A model generated the notes under the pieces. The model was not told where the DNA came from and searched no databases. It was given only the letters and a program-made list of their open reading frames with translations. This document shows, piece after piece, positions 42,807 to 52,171 of a stretch of DNA of 64,000 nucleotides. Within the stretch, counting starts at the first letter, position 1. Each line of letters opens with the position of its first letter. The translations under genes were made by a program, and so were the position numbers. Origin of the DNA: Ruegeria atlantica (GTDB lineage Bacteria; Pseudomonadota; Alphaproteobacteria; Rhodobacterales; Rhodobacteraceae); contig WQBJ01000020.1 of the NCBI GenBank assembly GCA_013032095.1, positions 1 through 64,000 on the forward strand. Direction: 5' to 3'.

Positions 42807-43988
42807 TCATCCTGCCCGGGCCGCGCGGGGACCCGTCAAAGCAGGCCACATGGCAATCAGGTACAGAGCAAAGGCGCAGACCCACAAACCATCCGACAGC
42901 AACATCGCCACCATGTAACCCGCGTTCAGCTCGGCCCCGACCCAGCGCGACAGAGCTGCCACAGCCATAAGCCCATAAGCCACGACCATTGGCCCCGGCG
43001 CGATCAACGCACGACCGCTGTGCCCCAGCGCGGCGCGACTCATGACCGCCAGAGTCGTGCCGCCAACGCAACCGATACCCAGAACGTGTAGGGCGGCGAC
43101 CTCGTTGCCAAGACCCAACACTGCCAGCCCCCAGAGGATCAGCCCGATCGCCAGCATTCCGAGCCCCAGGTGCAAAGCCAGCAGAATCGGTTGCCGCGCA
43201 GCCCAATGCGAACGCCATTTCGCCATACGCAGAATCTGGACGACTCCCAAAGCCAACGCCAATGCTCCGGCCACCGGCCCTACCCCGAAAACCAGAACGC
43301 TCAGCGGCAGGATCAAAGCCAGCACCATGCCAGCCTTGTCGAAGGCAGGGAATGAGACCGGCCATCCCGCCTCGGGCACACCTGCGCGTTTCATTGCATT
43401 CCGGGTAAAGGCCGGCGTGATCCGCCCACCCAGAATGGCGATCATTGAACACAATGAAAGCAAACCCGCGCGTAGCCCGGTCTGCAGTGTATCTGCCGTG
43501 AGTCCCATCCATTCCAGATGAGTCATCAAATCCGCGACCCAGATCATGCTCAGCAACAACAAGAAAATCATGTTCTGCGGTTTCGGTCTGCGCATTAGCT
43601 GTGTCAGGATTTTGGCTGCAAGAACCGGGACAAACGCCAGATCAACCACCGCAACAAACACAGGCGGCAGCGTACCCGAGAACCACATCGCCATCCGCCC
43701 GGCAAGCCACAACCCAGCGGCAAAAGTTATAAAGCGAGTACGCGCTTCTGGCGCGCCCGTCCAATTCGGCACAGCTGTCAGAAAGAACCCGCCCAGCGCG
43801 GCCGTGGCATAGCCGAATATCATCTCATGCGCGTGCCACATCGGCGGTGTCATTCCGTAATCCGGCGCCAGATAAGGCGCGGTCAGCCACAGCCCCCAGA
43901 CCACCCCAACAAACAACCCATAGAGACCGGCAGACAGGAAGAAAACACGAAACCCCTCACCGAGAACACGGGTGACGACAGTGGACAT
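42807..43988 (-). CDS. nnrS: NnrS, NO-response membrane protein
   Basis: Started at the ATG at 43988 (a longer frame exists) this is a 393-residue protein with about 12 membrane segments. PMWHAHEMIFGYATAALGGFFLTAVPNW near the N-terminus is the NnrS signature, including the heme/copper-binding HAHE. NnrS protects cells from NO-related stress (known in Vibrio and Rhodobacter); the mechanism is not known. It is divergent from nirS and shares its promoter region, with a perfect FNR/NNR-type box between. Confidence 0.92.
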   Translation of the reverse strand: MSTVVTRVLGEGFRVFFLSAGLYGLFVGVVWGLWLTAPYLAPDYGMTPPMWHAHEMIFGYATAALGGFFLTAVPNWTGAPEARTRFITFAAGLWLAGRMAMWFSGTLPPVFVAVVDLAFVPVLAAKILTQLMRRPKPQNMIFLLLLSMIWVADLMTHLEWMGLTADTLQTGLRAGLLSLCSMIAILGGRITPAFTRNAMKRAGVPEAGWPVSFPAFDKAGMVLALILPLSVLVFGVGPVAGALALALGVVQILRMAKWRSHWAARQPILLALHLGLGMLAIGLILWGLAVLGLGNEVAALHVLGIGCVGGTTLAVMSRAALGHSGRALIAPGPMVVAYGLMAVAALSRWVGAELNAGYMVAMLLSDGLWVCAFALYLIAMWPALTGPRAARAG

Positions 43989-44146
43989 GACTGCTCTCCT
44001 TGACCGTTTTCTCAGCCCTAGCAGCCTGCCCGCATGCATGACTTAACCAAAATCAAACCCACCAAAAACATGCCTCTAAAACTCTTATTTTCCAGTAGTT
44101 ATTTGGCACTTTTTTCCTGCCCAATCGCTGATTTGCACCCTCGGTG

Positions 44147-44160
44147 TTGACTTTCGTCAA
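44147..44160. promoter_or_regulatory. Perfect FNR/NNR-type box between nnrS and nirS
   Basis: TTGAC-TTTC-GTCAA is a perfect dyad fit to TTGAY-N4-RTCAA. It lies 62 bp before nirS and 159 bp from nnrS, in a gene-free divergent promoter region. This position is common for class-II activation of nirS by FNR/Dnr-type regulators. Confidence 0.85.
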
Positions 44161-44222
44161 GGAGTACCCATGCGCGATGTCTCACCCTTGGACCTGCCTC
44201 ACCACGCAAATGGAGAGTGATC

Positions 44223-45899
44223 ATGTCACTTGGAATCAGCTATAACAAAACTGGCCGCGCCTTCGGGGTCGGTTTGGCGATGTTGCTGGGCAGCGTCGCT
44301 GCACCAGCCCTCGCCGAAGAGCCAACCCTCAGCAAGGAAGCCTTTGAATCGTCCAAACAACTTTACTTTGAACGCTGCGCCGGCTGTCACGGCGTGTTGC
44401 GCAAAGGGGCGACCGGCAAAAGCCTTGAACCGTTGGTGGAAACTAAAAACGCCGATGGCACCGTAACCGAGTCCGGCACCCTGAAACTGGGTCAGGAACG
44501 GCTTGAAAAGATCATCGCCTGGGGTACCGAAGGCGGGATGAACAACTTCTCGGACGTGATGTCCGAAGAAGAAATCCGCGACATGGCGACCTACATCCAG
44601 ATGGAGCCGCCTAAGCCGCCGGAAATGTCGCTTGAGCAAATGATGGCGACCCGCAAGGTCTATGTCGAACCCGAAGATTACCCGACCGAGCCGCTCCACG
44701 GCCGCAACTGGGAAAACTTCTTCGTGGTCATCGAACGCGACGTGGGTAAGGTGGCCGTAATCGACGGTGACACCAAAGAAGTGCTGGCGCACATCCCGAC
44801 CGGTTACGCGGTGCACGTTCTGAAAGCGTCCGAGCACCACAAACTGGAAGAGCCGGAAAACCCGGGCCGCTTCTGGTACACCATGGGCCGCGACGGCAAG
44901 ATGACCAAGATCGACCTTTGGCAGAACCCCGAGAACATGCTCGTTGCCGAGGTTACCATTGGTTATGACGCCCGCGACGTGGCCGTATCGGGTGACGGTA
45001 AATACGTGATTGGTGGGGCCTATTGGCCGCCGCATTTCGCCATCGTAGATGCCGCAACGATGGAGCCGAAAAAGGTTGTCTCGACCCGGGGCTACAACGT
45101 GGACGGGGACTATGTCGAAGAGGCCCGCGTGGCCGCAATCTACACCACCCCGAACGAGCCCACATGGATCGTTGCCGTCAAGGAACTCGGTCAACTGTGG
45201 CAGGTCGACTATACCGATCTGGACAACCTACGGATCGACAAGATCGACAGCGCCAAATTCCTGCATGACGGGTTCTTTGATCCAACCGGCCGTTTCTTCC
45301 AGATCGCCGCAAACGCGTCGAACAAGATGGTCGTGGTCGATACAGAAACCCACAAGCTGGAAGCCCTGATCGACACCGCGCCGCTGCCGCACCCCGGACC
45401 GGGCGCCAACTGGGATGACCCGAATTGCGGTCCTGTTGCCGGCACCACCCACCTGGGTGAAGGCACAGTCACCGTTTGGGGTAACGACCCCGAAGGTCAC
45501 CCGGATCAGGCATGGAAAACCTGCTATGAGGTCGAAACCGACGGACCCGGTCTGTTCATCCGGACACACCCGACGTCGGACTACATCTGGGCCGACCAGA
45601 CCAAGCACCCCGAGCCTGAAATTCAGCAGTCGGTGCAGGTCATCGACAAGGCAACCGGTGAGATCGTGAAAACGATCCAGATCACCGAAGAGGAAGGCAA
45701 CGTCGCCGTCCACTTCGAGTTCAACCAGGACGGCTCCGAAGTTTGGGTATCCAAATGGAACCGCTCGACTTCGAAAGAGGCCAACGGTGAGATCGTGATC
45801 TACGACGCCAAGACGCTGGAAGAAATCGGTCGCGTGAAGGGCCTGTTTGCCCCGACCGGCAAGTTCAACGTCTACAACCGGTCGAACCACGTCACCTAA
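44223..45899 (+). CDS. nirS: Cytochrome cd1 nitrite reductase NirS
   Basis: The ATG at 44223 (GTG at 44217 also in frame) gives 558 residues. A signal peptide ends near ALA (residue 31). The heme c domain has CAGCH (52-56). The long C-terminal part is the eight-bladed propeller for heme d1 (FVVIERDVGKVAVIDGDTKEVLAHIPTGYAVH; YDARDVAVSGDGKYVIGGAYWPPHF). It reduces nitrite to NO in the periplasm. A strong hairpin follows, which may leave nirS more abundant than the cofactor genes downstream. Confidence 0.98.
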   Translation: MSLGISYNKTGRAFGVGLAMLLGSVAAPALAEEPTLSKEAFESSKQLYFERCAGCHGVLRKGATGKSLEPLVETKNADGTVTESGTLKLGQERLEKIIAWGTEGGMNNFSDVMSEEEIRDMATYIQMEPPKPPEMSLEQMMATRKVYVEPEDYPTEPLHGRNWENFFVVIERDVGKVAVIDGDTKEVLAHIPTGYAVHVLKASEHHKLEEPENPGRFWYTMGRDGKMTKIDLWQNPENMLVAEVTIGYDARDVAVSGDGKYVIGGAYWPPHFAIVDAATMEPKKVVSTRGYNVDGDYVEEARVAAIYTTPNEPTWIVAVKELGQLWQVDYTDLDNLRIDKIDSAKFLHDGFFDPTGRFFQIAANASNKMVVVDTETHKLEALIDTAPLPHPGPGANWDDPNCGPVAGTTHLGEGTVTVWGNDPEGHPDQAWKTCYEVETDGPGLFIRTHPTSDYIWADQTKHPEPEIQQSVQVIDKATGEIVKTIQITEEEGNVAVHFEFNQDGSEVWVSKWNRSTSKEANGEIVIYDAKTLEEIGRVKGLFAPTGKFNVYNRSNHVT

Positions 45900-45918
45900 C
45901 GGGTTTGAAACCAACACC

Positions 45919-45949
45919 GGAAAGGGCGGGCCCCTCGCCCGCCCTTTCC
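45919..45949 (+). terminator. Strong hairpin after nirS
   Basis: GGAAAGGGCGGGC (45919-45931) pairs perfectly with GCCCGCCCTTTCC (45937-45949). A short T stretch follows loosely (TCGTTTG). It may be a terminator or an mRNA 3' stabiliser separating nirS from the next gene. Confidence 0.7.
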
Positions 45950-46023
45950 TCGTTTGACCCATCAGCCAAACTCACCGGCCTGCCACCCAAGGCCAGACAA
46001 GACAGCCAAAACGGAGCCCGGAT

Positions 46024-47811
46024 ATGACCTCCGAACCGGATAAAAAACCACCGATCTGGCGCCGGTATTTCCTGTGGGGAATGCCTGTGGCCGGTATTGC
46101 CGCAGCCTTTGCTGGCGGCATCATCTTCTGGGGCGGGTTCAACACCGCCATGGAAGCCACCAACACCAAGGATTTCTGCATCTCGTGCCACGAAATGCGT
46201 GATTTCGTCTATGAGGAATACACCGGCACCATCCACGACGTGAACCGCTCCGGCGTGGGCGCGGTCTGTTCCGACTGCCACGTGCCCAAGGATTGGACCC
46301 ATAAGATGATCCGCAAGATCAAGGCGTCCAAAGAGCTTTACGGCAAGGTGGTTGGCACCATCAACACGCGTGAGAAGTTTGAAGCCAAGCGTGTGCACCT
46401 GGCCATGAACGAATGGGAGCGGATGAAGGCCACCGACTCGCGCGAGTGCCGCAACTGTCACGATTTCGAATCGATGATGCCCGAATTCCAGAAACCCCGC
46501 GCGCGTCAGCAACACCTGAACGCGATGACAGTGGGCCAAACCTGTATCGATTGTCACAAGGGGATCGCGCACTCGGATGCCCGCGACCGGGCCGAAGAAG
46601 AATATCTGGAACAGCTCGAAGCCCCGAACCCGGCCTTCATCCGCGAAATTCCACCGGAATACATAGCCAGCCTTGAAAAGATCGAATCCAAGGAAGCCGC
46701 CGAGGCAGAGGCTGAAAAAGCAGCCAAGAAAGCTCAGCAAGAAGCTGTGCAGGCCCAGATCGCAGCTGCTGTTGATGCCGCTGTGGCTGAAGAACGTGCC
46801 AATGCGTCAGGCGAAGCCTCTGCTGCTCCAGCGCGCGGCGGTGGCAGCGATGTTGCCTCCAACATCGACTGGAACGCCGTGGCCAGCGCGGATCTAAAAC
46901 TATTCTACCCCGGTCAGGCTTCGTTTGAGTGGGTTCAGAACGGCAAATTCCACGGTGGCGCTCGTCCTCTGACCAAAGGGGGTGATCAATGTACGACCTG
47001 TCACGCCAAGGAACTGGACACGATCGGCAACAAGATCGTAGCCGGTGGTGACCTGGAACCAACGCCGATCCCTGGCAAACGTGGTGTGATCGACGCAACG
47101 GTTCAGGCGGCGCATGATGATGAAAACCTGTACGTTCGCATGCAATGGCCGGATGCGGGCCACAACCCCGCGCCGTTCGTGGACGGCGGTAAGATGGACC
47201 CAGACAACCAGATCAAGGTCGCCATGATGATTACCGGCACCGGCATCGAAATGGGCGATCAGGTTGGCTGCTGGGCCTCTTGCCATGCCGACAACACGTA
47301 CATGCCGTTTGATCCGGGTGCAGAGGCAATTGCAGCCAATGGTGATGTATCGGGTCGTCTGACTGCCCAAGACACCGTGACCAAATACATCAGCGAAAGC
47401 CGCACCGAGATCGACACCAAAGGCCGCCGCGGTAAGCCGATGGGTGGTTGGGATAAACTGCATGCCGCCGAGCAGATCGAGCAATACCTGGCTGACGGCA
47501 CCTATCTTGACCTGATGCGTGTCTATGCGGATGGCAGCGCCACGAACGGTTATCTGCTGGAACAGCGTGTCGTGAATGACGGTGAGATTGCCGCATCGGC
47601 CGAGCTGGCTGGCGGTATGTGGACTGTGGTCTTCACCCGTCCGCTGAACTCTGGCGCACCCGGCGACATCCCGCTGGAACCCGGTCAGACCTACACGGTC
47701 GGTTTTGCCATCCATGATGACTTTGCCGCCGCGCGGTTCCACCACGTGACGCTGAACACCAGCTTGGCGCTGGACGACGACAGTGCCAATATCAACGTGG
47801 TCAAACAATAA
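46024..47811 (+). CDS. NapC/NirT-type tetraheme cytochrome fused to ethylbenzene-dehydrogenase-like heme domain
   Basis: The 595-residue protein joins two modules. Residues 1-200 form a NapC/NirT-type quinol dehydrogenase: a membrane helix (about 15-40) and four heme sites, CISCH (52-56), CSDCH (82-86), CRNCH (142-146) and CIDCH (174-178). An Ala/Glu-rich coiled linker (about 220-275) follows. Residues 290-595 match the ethylbenzene-dehydrogenase gamma-type/cytochrome c-552 heme domain, with a fifth site CTTCH (323-327) and an unusual CWASCH (416-421, CX3CH spacing). It may pass electrons from quinol to NirS or the cupredoxin. The fusion is uncommon to my knowledge. Confidence 0.8.
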   Translation: MTSEPDKKPPIWRRYFLWGMPVAGIAAAFAGGIIFWGGFNTAMEATNTKDFCISCHEMRDFVYEEYTGTIHDVNRSGVGAVCSDCHVPKDWTHKMIRKIKASKELYGKVVGTINTREKFEAKRVHLAMNEWERMKATDSRECRNCHDFESMMPEFQKPRARQQHLNAMTVGQTCIDCHKGIAHSDARDRAEEEYLEQLEAPNPAFIREIPPEYIASLEKIESKEAAEAEAEKAAKKAQQEAVQAQIAAAVDAAVAEERANASGEASAAPARGGGSDVASNIDWNAVASADLKLFYPGQASFEWVQNGKFHGGARPLTKGGDQCTTCHAKELDTIGNKIVAGGDLEPTPIPGKRGVIDATVQAAHDDENLYVRMQWPDAGHNPAPFVDGGKMDPDNQIKVAMMITGTGIEMGDQVGCWASCHADNTYMPFDPGAEAIAANGDVSGRLTAQDTVTKYISESRTEIDTKGRRGKPMGGWDKLHAAEQIEQYLADGTYLDLMRVYADGSATNGYLLEQRVVNDGEIAASAELAGGMWTVVFTRPLNSGAPGDIPLEPGQTYTVGFAIHDDFAAARFHHVTLNTSLALDDDSANINVVKQ

Positions 47812-47815
47812 CCAA

Positions 47816-47838
47816 GGGGGCCGGGTAATCCGGCCCCT
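47816..47838 (+). terminator. Hairpin after the multiheme cytochrome
   Basis: GGGGCCGG (47817-47824) pairs with CCGGCCCC (47830-47837) over a five-base loop, 5 bases past the stop. No U run follows. Confidence 0.55.
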
Positions 47839-47864
47839 TCCCCTTTGGAAAGGAGACATGGACG

Positions 47865-48266
47865 ATGATATCCCACCGCCTTCTTCCCGCGCTGCTGCTT
47901 GTGGCTGCGCCCGCAGTTGCAAATGAGGCCACTGAAATCTGTGCTGAAGCCGAAGAACGGTATGTCGAGGTGTTTGGTCAACCCTCTTCAGCCGTTGAGG
48001 ACGCCGAAGTGGTGCTGATGTACAAATACAACTTCTGCCCGTTCGAGCTGACAGTGAAGGCAGGTACCACGGTCCGCTGGGTAAACGTGGACAAACGCAC
48101 CAGCCATTCGGTCCTTTTGAAAGACGGCAGCGAACCGGAAAGCGACCGACTGTTTCCTGAGGAGTCGGTCGATCTGACATTCCTGACCCCAGGTCCCCAA
48201 GAATACCTGTGCGGACCACATTGGGAAACACAGAACATGATCGGCATGGTCACCGTAGAACCCTGA
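47865..48266 (+). CDS. Cupredoxin-family blue copper protein
   Basis: The 133-residue protein has a signal peptide (MISHRLLPALLLVAAPAVA) and a plastocyanin-type fold. A strand with TSHSV supplies the first copper His, and YLCGPHWETQNM supplies the Cys, His and Met ligands of a type-1 copper site. In denitrifiers such proteins pass electrons to nitrite reductase alongside or instead of cytochrome c; a role at NirS here is inferred from position. It starts behind GGAAAGGAG. Confidence 0.85.
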   Translation: MISHRLLPALLLVAAPAVANEATEICAEAEERYVEVFGQPSSAVEDAEVVLMYKYNFCPFELTVKAGTTVRWVNVDKRTSHSVLLKDGSEPESDRLFPEESVDLTFLTPGPQEYLCGPHWETQNMIGMVTVEP

Positions 48267-48291
48267 GCCGAGGCAAAATACAGGCAAGAAC

Positions 48292-48324
48292 TAAGGAGCG
48301 CGGGCGCAAATCCCGCGCTCCTTA
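48292..48324 (+). terminator. Hairpin between the cupredoxin and nirE
   Basis: TAAGGAGCGCGGG (48292-48304) pairs perfectly with CCCGCGCTCCTTA (48312-48324) over a seven-base loop, 26 bases after the cupredoxin stop. A possible TATGTCAAGG follows before nirE. It divides the nirS/cytochrome/cupredoxin part from the heme d1 genes. Confidence 0.7.
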
Positions 48325-48455
48325 ACTTATGTCAAGGAGGTTGGTTTACGATTGCGCCAACCTGCGTTCATGACAAGCCCGGCTCACCCAGCGACGTCCC
48401 AAATGCGCGAAGTATATCCGGGTTCCGAAGACATTCAGAACAAGCGAGTTTGCAC

Positions 48456-49217
48456 ATGAGCGGTAAGGTTTTTCTGATTGGTGCCGGCCCAGGAGACCCC
48501 GAGTTGATGACCCTGCGCGCCCTGCGCATGCTGCAAGAGGCCGACGTGGTCGTCTATGACCGTCTGGTCTCGGCAGACATCCTCGATCTGCACGCCGACA
48601 ACGCACGCCTGATCCCGGTCGGCAAGGCGCCCAAATGCCATACGGTGCCGCAGGATCGTATCAACGAAATCCTGCTGGAAGAGGCTCGTGCCGGTCACAC
48701 TGTCGCTCGTCTGAAGGGCGGGGATCCGATGATCTTCGGGCGCGGCTCGGAAGAGGCCGCCTATCTGATGGCACACGACATCGCAGTCGAATATGCACCC
48801 GGCATAACAGCTGCACAGGGCGCCTCCTGTTCCACCGGAGTTCCGCTGACTCATCGCGGGCTGGCAACCTCAGTCCAATATGTCACCGGGCACCGGCAGG
48901 CGGACAAAGTACTGGATCTGGACTGGAAACGGCTGGCCGATCCCGAGACGACACTGGTGGTCTATATGGGCGTCGCCAATATCGGTCAGATTGCCATGGG
49001 GCTGATGACCGAGAACCTGCCCGGATCAACCCCCGTTCTGGCCGTAGGTAAAGCCACAACCCCCGATGAACGCCGTCTTGTTTCTCGACTAGACCAGCTG
49101 GCGACGGATGTGCGCGATGCCAATCTGAAAGCGCCGACGCTTTTCATCATCGGCAAGGTCGTATCGCTCTATGCTGAACGGCCCTTGGCGGATCTGTTGG
49201 AACAGGCCCATGGCTAG
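48456..49217 (+). CDS. nirE: Uroporphyrinogen-III C-methyltransferase NirE
   Basis: The ATG at 48456 gives 253 residues. KVFLIGAGPGDPELMTLRALRML and VARLKGGDPMIFGRGSEEA, CSTGVPLTHRGL are the SAM uroporphyrinogen methylase motifs. It makes precorrin-2, the first step from uroporphyrinogen III toward siroheme and heme d1. In a nir operon it is NirE, though a general siroheme role is possible. Overlaps nirC by 8 bases. Confidence 0.93.
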   Translation: MSGKVFLIGAGPGDPELMTLRALRMLQEADVVVYDRLVSADILDLHADNARLIPVGKAPKCHTVPQDRINEILLEEARAGHTVARLKGGDPMIFGRGSEEAAYLMAHDIAVEYAPGITAAQGASCSTGVPLTHRGLATSVQYVTGHRQADKVLDLDWKRLADPETTLVVYMGVANIGQIAMGLMTENLPGSTPVLAVGKATTPDERRLVSRLDQLATDVRDANLKAPTLFIIGKVVSLYAERPLADLLEQAHG

Positions 49218-49590
49218 GCTTGGATCAAAGCGCAAAGGGCAACGCCCCTTTCCGCGCAGACGTGAAGCGCGCTCCGGTTGGGTTTCGCGCAGCGTTCTGA
49301 CCACCGCAGTGCTCGTGGCCACATCGGCCTTTGCCGCCGACGCCATCGATCCCAACGCCCTGAAACGGCTTGTTCATCAGGATTGCGGCTCCTGCCACGG
49401 GCTGTCGCTGAAAGGCGGCCTTGGCCCCGATCTGCGATCCGATACCCTGCAACACTATGACCCGGACGTACTGACCGGCGTCATCCTAGACGGCATCCCC
49501 GACACCGCGATGCCCCCATGGCGGCCCCTGATCAGCGAAGAAGAGGCCGAATGGATCGCCCGTTACCTGCTGGAACAGGAGGCACAATGA
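49210..49590 (+). CDS. nirC: NirC, small cytochrome c of the nir operon
   Basis: The ATG at 49210 overlaps the nirE stop and gives 126 residues. An unusual 20-residue basic leader (RLGSKRKGQRPFPRRREARSG) precedes the hydrophobic signal core and AFAADAIDPN. CGSCH (59-63) is a single heme c site. A later Met (DTAMPPW) could be the distal ligand. NirC can pass electrons to NirS or take part in heme d1 maturation. Overlaps nirF by 4 bases. Confidence 0.85.
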   Translation: MARLGSKRKGQRPFPRRREARSGWVSRSVLTTAVLVATSAFAADAIDPNALKRLVHQDCGSCHGLSLKGGLGPDLRSDTLQHYDPDVLTGVILDGIPDTAMPPWRPLISEEEAEWIARYLLEQEAQ

Positions 49591-50732
49591 AACAGCTTAT
49601 CCTCGGCCTTGCAGCCACCCTGATGATGACCACCGCTCAGGCCGAACCCACCGCGACCGGAGATCTTGGTCTTGTGATCGAACGTGCAAAGGGATCGGTC
49701 CTGCTGGTCGACCAATCCGACCGTGCCGCGTTGGCGCGGATCGAAGGGTTGGGCGACCTGTCCCATGCCTCGCTGGTCTATTCCCCCGATGAACGCTTTG
49801 CCTACGTCTTCGGACGCGACGGAGGGTTGACCAAGGTCGATATCGTCACCCGCCAGATCGTAAACCGCGTGGTACAGGCCGGCAACGCAATCGGCGGTGC
49901 GATTTCGGACGATGGAAAGTTGGTGGCCGTGTCGAACTACGAACCCGGCGGAGTTCGTGTCTTTGATGCGGACACGCTGGAGATGGTCGCAGACATCCCT
50001 ACTGAAAGCAAAACTATCGGCCTTGTCGACGCGCCAGGTCGTCGGTTCGTCTTTACCATGTGGGACACAGGCGAGACCTGGATTGCAGATTTCAACGAAG
50101 GCGACCCAGAGATCACCAAAATACCCGACATGGGCAAAAACCCCTATGACGCGCTGATCACCACCAACGGCCGCACCTATATCACCGGCCTGTTCGGCGA
50201 GGACGGGCTGACCGCGTTGGACCTCTGGGCCGAAACACCTGAACCCATCCGCGTGTTGCCGAATTACGGGCGCGGGCAGGAAGAGATGCCCGTCTACAAG
50301 ATGCCCCACCTGGAAGGCTGGGCGCTGACCGGACGCGAATTCGTGCTGCCTGCTGTTGGTCATCATGAAGTCCTATGGATCGACTCTGACACACTGACAG
50401 AGACCGGGCGCACCAAAACCCATGGCCAACCGGTCTTTGCCATGGCCCGGCCTGACGGTCGGCAGGTATGGGTGAATTTCGCCCACCCGCTGAACGATAC
50501 TATCCAAGTGATCGACAGCGTCAGCAAGGAGATCATCCACGAATTCAAACCCGGCCCTGCCGTGCTTCACATGGAGTTCACCCCTCGCGGGCATGAAGTT
50601 TGGCTTAGCGTGCGCGACGCCAACAAGGTGATGGTCTACGACACTCACACCTTTGAAAAACTGCGCGAAATCGAAGCAGACAGCCCCTCGGGCATCTTCT
50701 TTACCGCACGTGCGCACAGAACGGGGCTTTAA
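49587..50732 (+). CDS. nirF: NirF, heme d1 biosynthesis protein
   Basis: The ATG at 49587 gives 381 residues: a signal peptide (MKQLILGLAATLMMTTAQA), then a d1-type propeller relative (GDLGLVIERAKGSVLLVDQSDRAALARIEGLGDLSHASLVYSPDERFAYVFGRDGGLTKVDI). NirF acts late in heme d1 synthesis in the periplasm, converting 12,18-didecarboxysiroheme-derived intermediate to dihydro-heme d1 with NirJ products. No CXXCH is present, unlike NirN and NirS. Follows nirC. Confidence 0.93.
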   Translation: MKQLILGLAATLMMTTAQAEPTATGDLGLVIERAKGSVLLVDQSDRAALARIEGLGDLSHASLVYSPDERFAYVFGRDGGLTKVDIVTRQIVNRVVQAGNAIGGAISDDGKLVAVSNYEPGGVRVFDADTLEMVADIPTESKTIGLVDAPGRRFVFTMWDTGETWIADFNEGDPEITKIPDMGKNPYDALITTNGRTYITGLFGEDGLTALDLWAETPEPIRVLPNYGRGQEEMPVYKMPHLEGWALTGREFVLPAVGHHEVLWIDSDTLTETGRTKTHGQPVFAMARPDGRQVWVNFAHPLNDTIQVIDSVSKEIIHEFKPGPAVLHMEFTPRGHEVWLSVRDANKVMVYDTHTFEKLREIEADSPSGIFFTARAHRTGL

Positions 50733-50735
50733 AAG

Positions 50736-51725
50736 ATGGAACACATCACGGACCCGATCGACCGCCGCCTGCTGGATGAATTTCAGCGCGATTTTCCAGT
50801 GACCGAACGCCCGTTTCAGGTTTTGGCCTACATGCTAGGGCTGGAAGAGGCCGAGGTGATCGACCGCCTTACCCGTATGCGCGCAACCGGTCGTATCACG
50901 CGCGTTGGCGCAACGATTGCGCCGGGGGCAGTCTCGGCCAGCACTTTGGCCGCCGTTGCCGCGCCGGAGGAGCGTTTGGAAGAGATTGCCGCCCTGATCG
51001 ATGCGGAACCCGGCGTGAACCACAATTACCAGCGTGAGGATAGTTGGAACCTTTGGTTCGTAGCCACCGGCCCGGACCGCGCGCACGTAAATGATACGCT
51101 GGCACGGATCAGCCACCGCTCTGGGCTGCGCGTGCTGGATCTGCGGCTGGTACGCCCATTCAACGTTGATCTCGGGTTCCGCATGTCGGGTGAGACCCGC
51201 AATGTTCCCGGCCCCCGCAAGGTGAATTGCAGTGCCATGCGAGAAGGTGACCGTACTCTGCTGCAAGCACTCAGCTCGGGTCTGCCGATGGTTGCAGATC
51301 CCTACGCCGCGCTGGCTCGGTCGTTGGACCGGAACACACACGACGTGATGGCACGGATAGAAGCACTGCATAACGCCGGTATAATCTCGCGCCTTGGTGT
51401 CATTGTGCGGCACCGGGCGCTTGGTTGGTCGGCCAATGCGATGGTGGTCTGGGATATGCCCGCCGATCAGGTCGACACCGCTGGCCCAGCTTTGGCAGCG
51501 CATCCCGGTGTAACCCTGTGTTACGAACGCAACCCGGTCGAAGATATCTGGCCTTATCGCCTCTATTCCATGATCCACGCCCGGTCGCGCAACGAAGCGC
51601 TGGAAGTTCTGTCAGAGGCCGCCGATCTGCCGGAACTGGCCGGTGCACGTCACAAGGTCTTGTTCTCGACCCGTTGCTTCAAACAGACAGGCGCGCTGAT
51701 CCAACCGAAGGAGGCCGCCGCATGA
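50736..51725 (+). CDS. NirDL, fused siroheme decarboxylase subunits
   Basis: The 329-residue protein is two Lrp/AsnC-like modules in tandem: residues 1-160 NirD-like (DEFQRDFPVTERPFQVLAYMLGLEEAEVIDRL; VNHNYQREDSWNLWFVATG), and residues 165-325 NirL-like (LLQALSSGLPMVADPYAALARSLDRNTHDVMARIEALH; LCYERNPVEDIWPYRLYSMIH). Siroheme decarboxylase removes two carboxyls to give 12,18-didecarboxysiroheme. A fused DL form is known in some denitrifiers. It overlaps nirG by 4 bases. Confidence 0.9.
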   Translation: MEHITDPIDRRLLDEFQRDFPVTERPFQVLAYMLGLEEAEVIDRLTRMRATGRITRVGATIAPGAVSASTLAAVAAPEERLEEIAALIDAEPGVNHNYQREDSWNLWFVATGPDRAHVNDTLARISHRSGLRVLDLRLVRPFNVDLGFRMSGETRNVPGPRKVNCSAMREGDRTLLQALSSGLPMVADPYAALARSLDRNTHDVMARIEALHNAGIISRLGVIVRHRALGWSANAMVVWDMPADQVDTAGPALAAHPGVTLCYERNPVEDIWPYRLYSMIHARSRNEALEVLSEAADLPELAGARHKVLFSTRCFKQTGALIQPKEAAA

Positions 51726-52171
51726 ACCTGGATGCAACCGACCGCGCAATCCTGAACCGGATGCAGGACGATCTGCCCCTAACCACTCATCCCTACGCCG
51801 CGATTGCCGCTGAACTGGGCATTTCGGAAAGTGAGTTGCTGAACCGCCTGACACGCATGAAAGACGAGCGTGTGATCACTCGTTTTGGCCCCTTCTTCGA
51901 CGCCGCCGCCATGGGTGGCGCGTTCTGCCTGTGTGCAATGGCCGTTCCGCCCGGGAATTTCGAAACCGTCCTGACCAAAGTCAATGCACACGCCGAGGTT
52001 GCCCATAATTATGAACGTACGCACCGGCTGAACATGTGGTTCGTGCTGGCCACCGAAACGCCCGAGGGGATCGAGGCCACCGCCGATGCCATCGAACGGG
52101 AAACGGGGATCGAGGTTCTCCGTTTCCCCAAACTGCAGGAATTTTTCATCGGCTTCCGGGTGGCGGCATGA
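51722..52171 (+). CDS. nirG: NirG, siroheme decarboxylase subunit
   Basis: The 149-residue Lrp/AsnC-like protein (DATDRAILNRMQDDLPLTTHPYAAIAAELGISESELLNRLTRMKDERVITRFGPFF; VAHNYERTHRLNMWFVLATE) matches the NirD/G type. It is thought to work with NirDL and NirH in siroheme decarboxylation. Overlaps nirH by 4 bases. Confidence 0.9.
   Translation: MNLDATDRAILNRMQDDLPLTTHPYAAIAAELGISESELLNRLTRMKDERVITRFGPFFDAAAMGGAFCLCAMAVPPGNFETVLTKVNAHAEVAHNYERTHRLNMWFVLATETPEGIEATADAIERETGIEVLRFPKLQEFFIGFRVAA

Noticed and set aside
44226..45194. 322-residue antisense frame over nirS
   Set aside because: A high-GC shadow of nirS; His/Val-rich with no protein motif.
46900..48231. 443-residue minus-strand frame
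   Set aside because: It is antisense to the multiheme cytochrome and cupredoxin genes, which have clear motifs.
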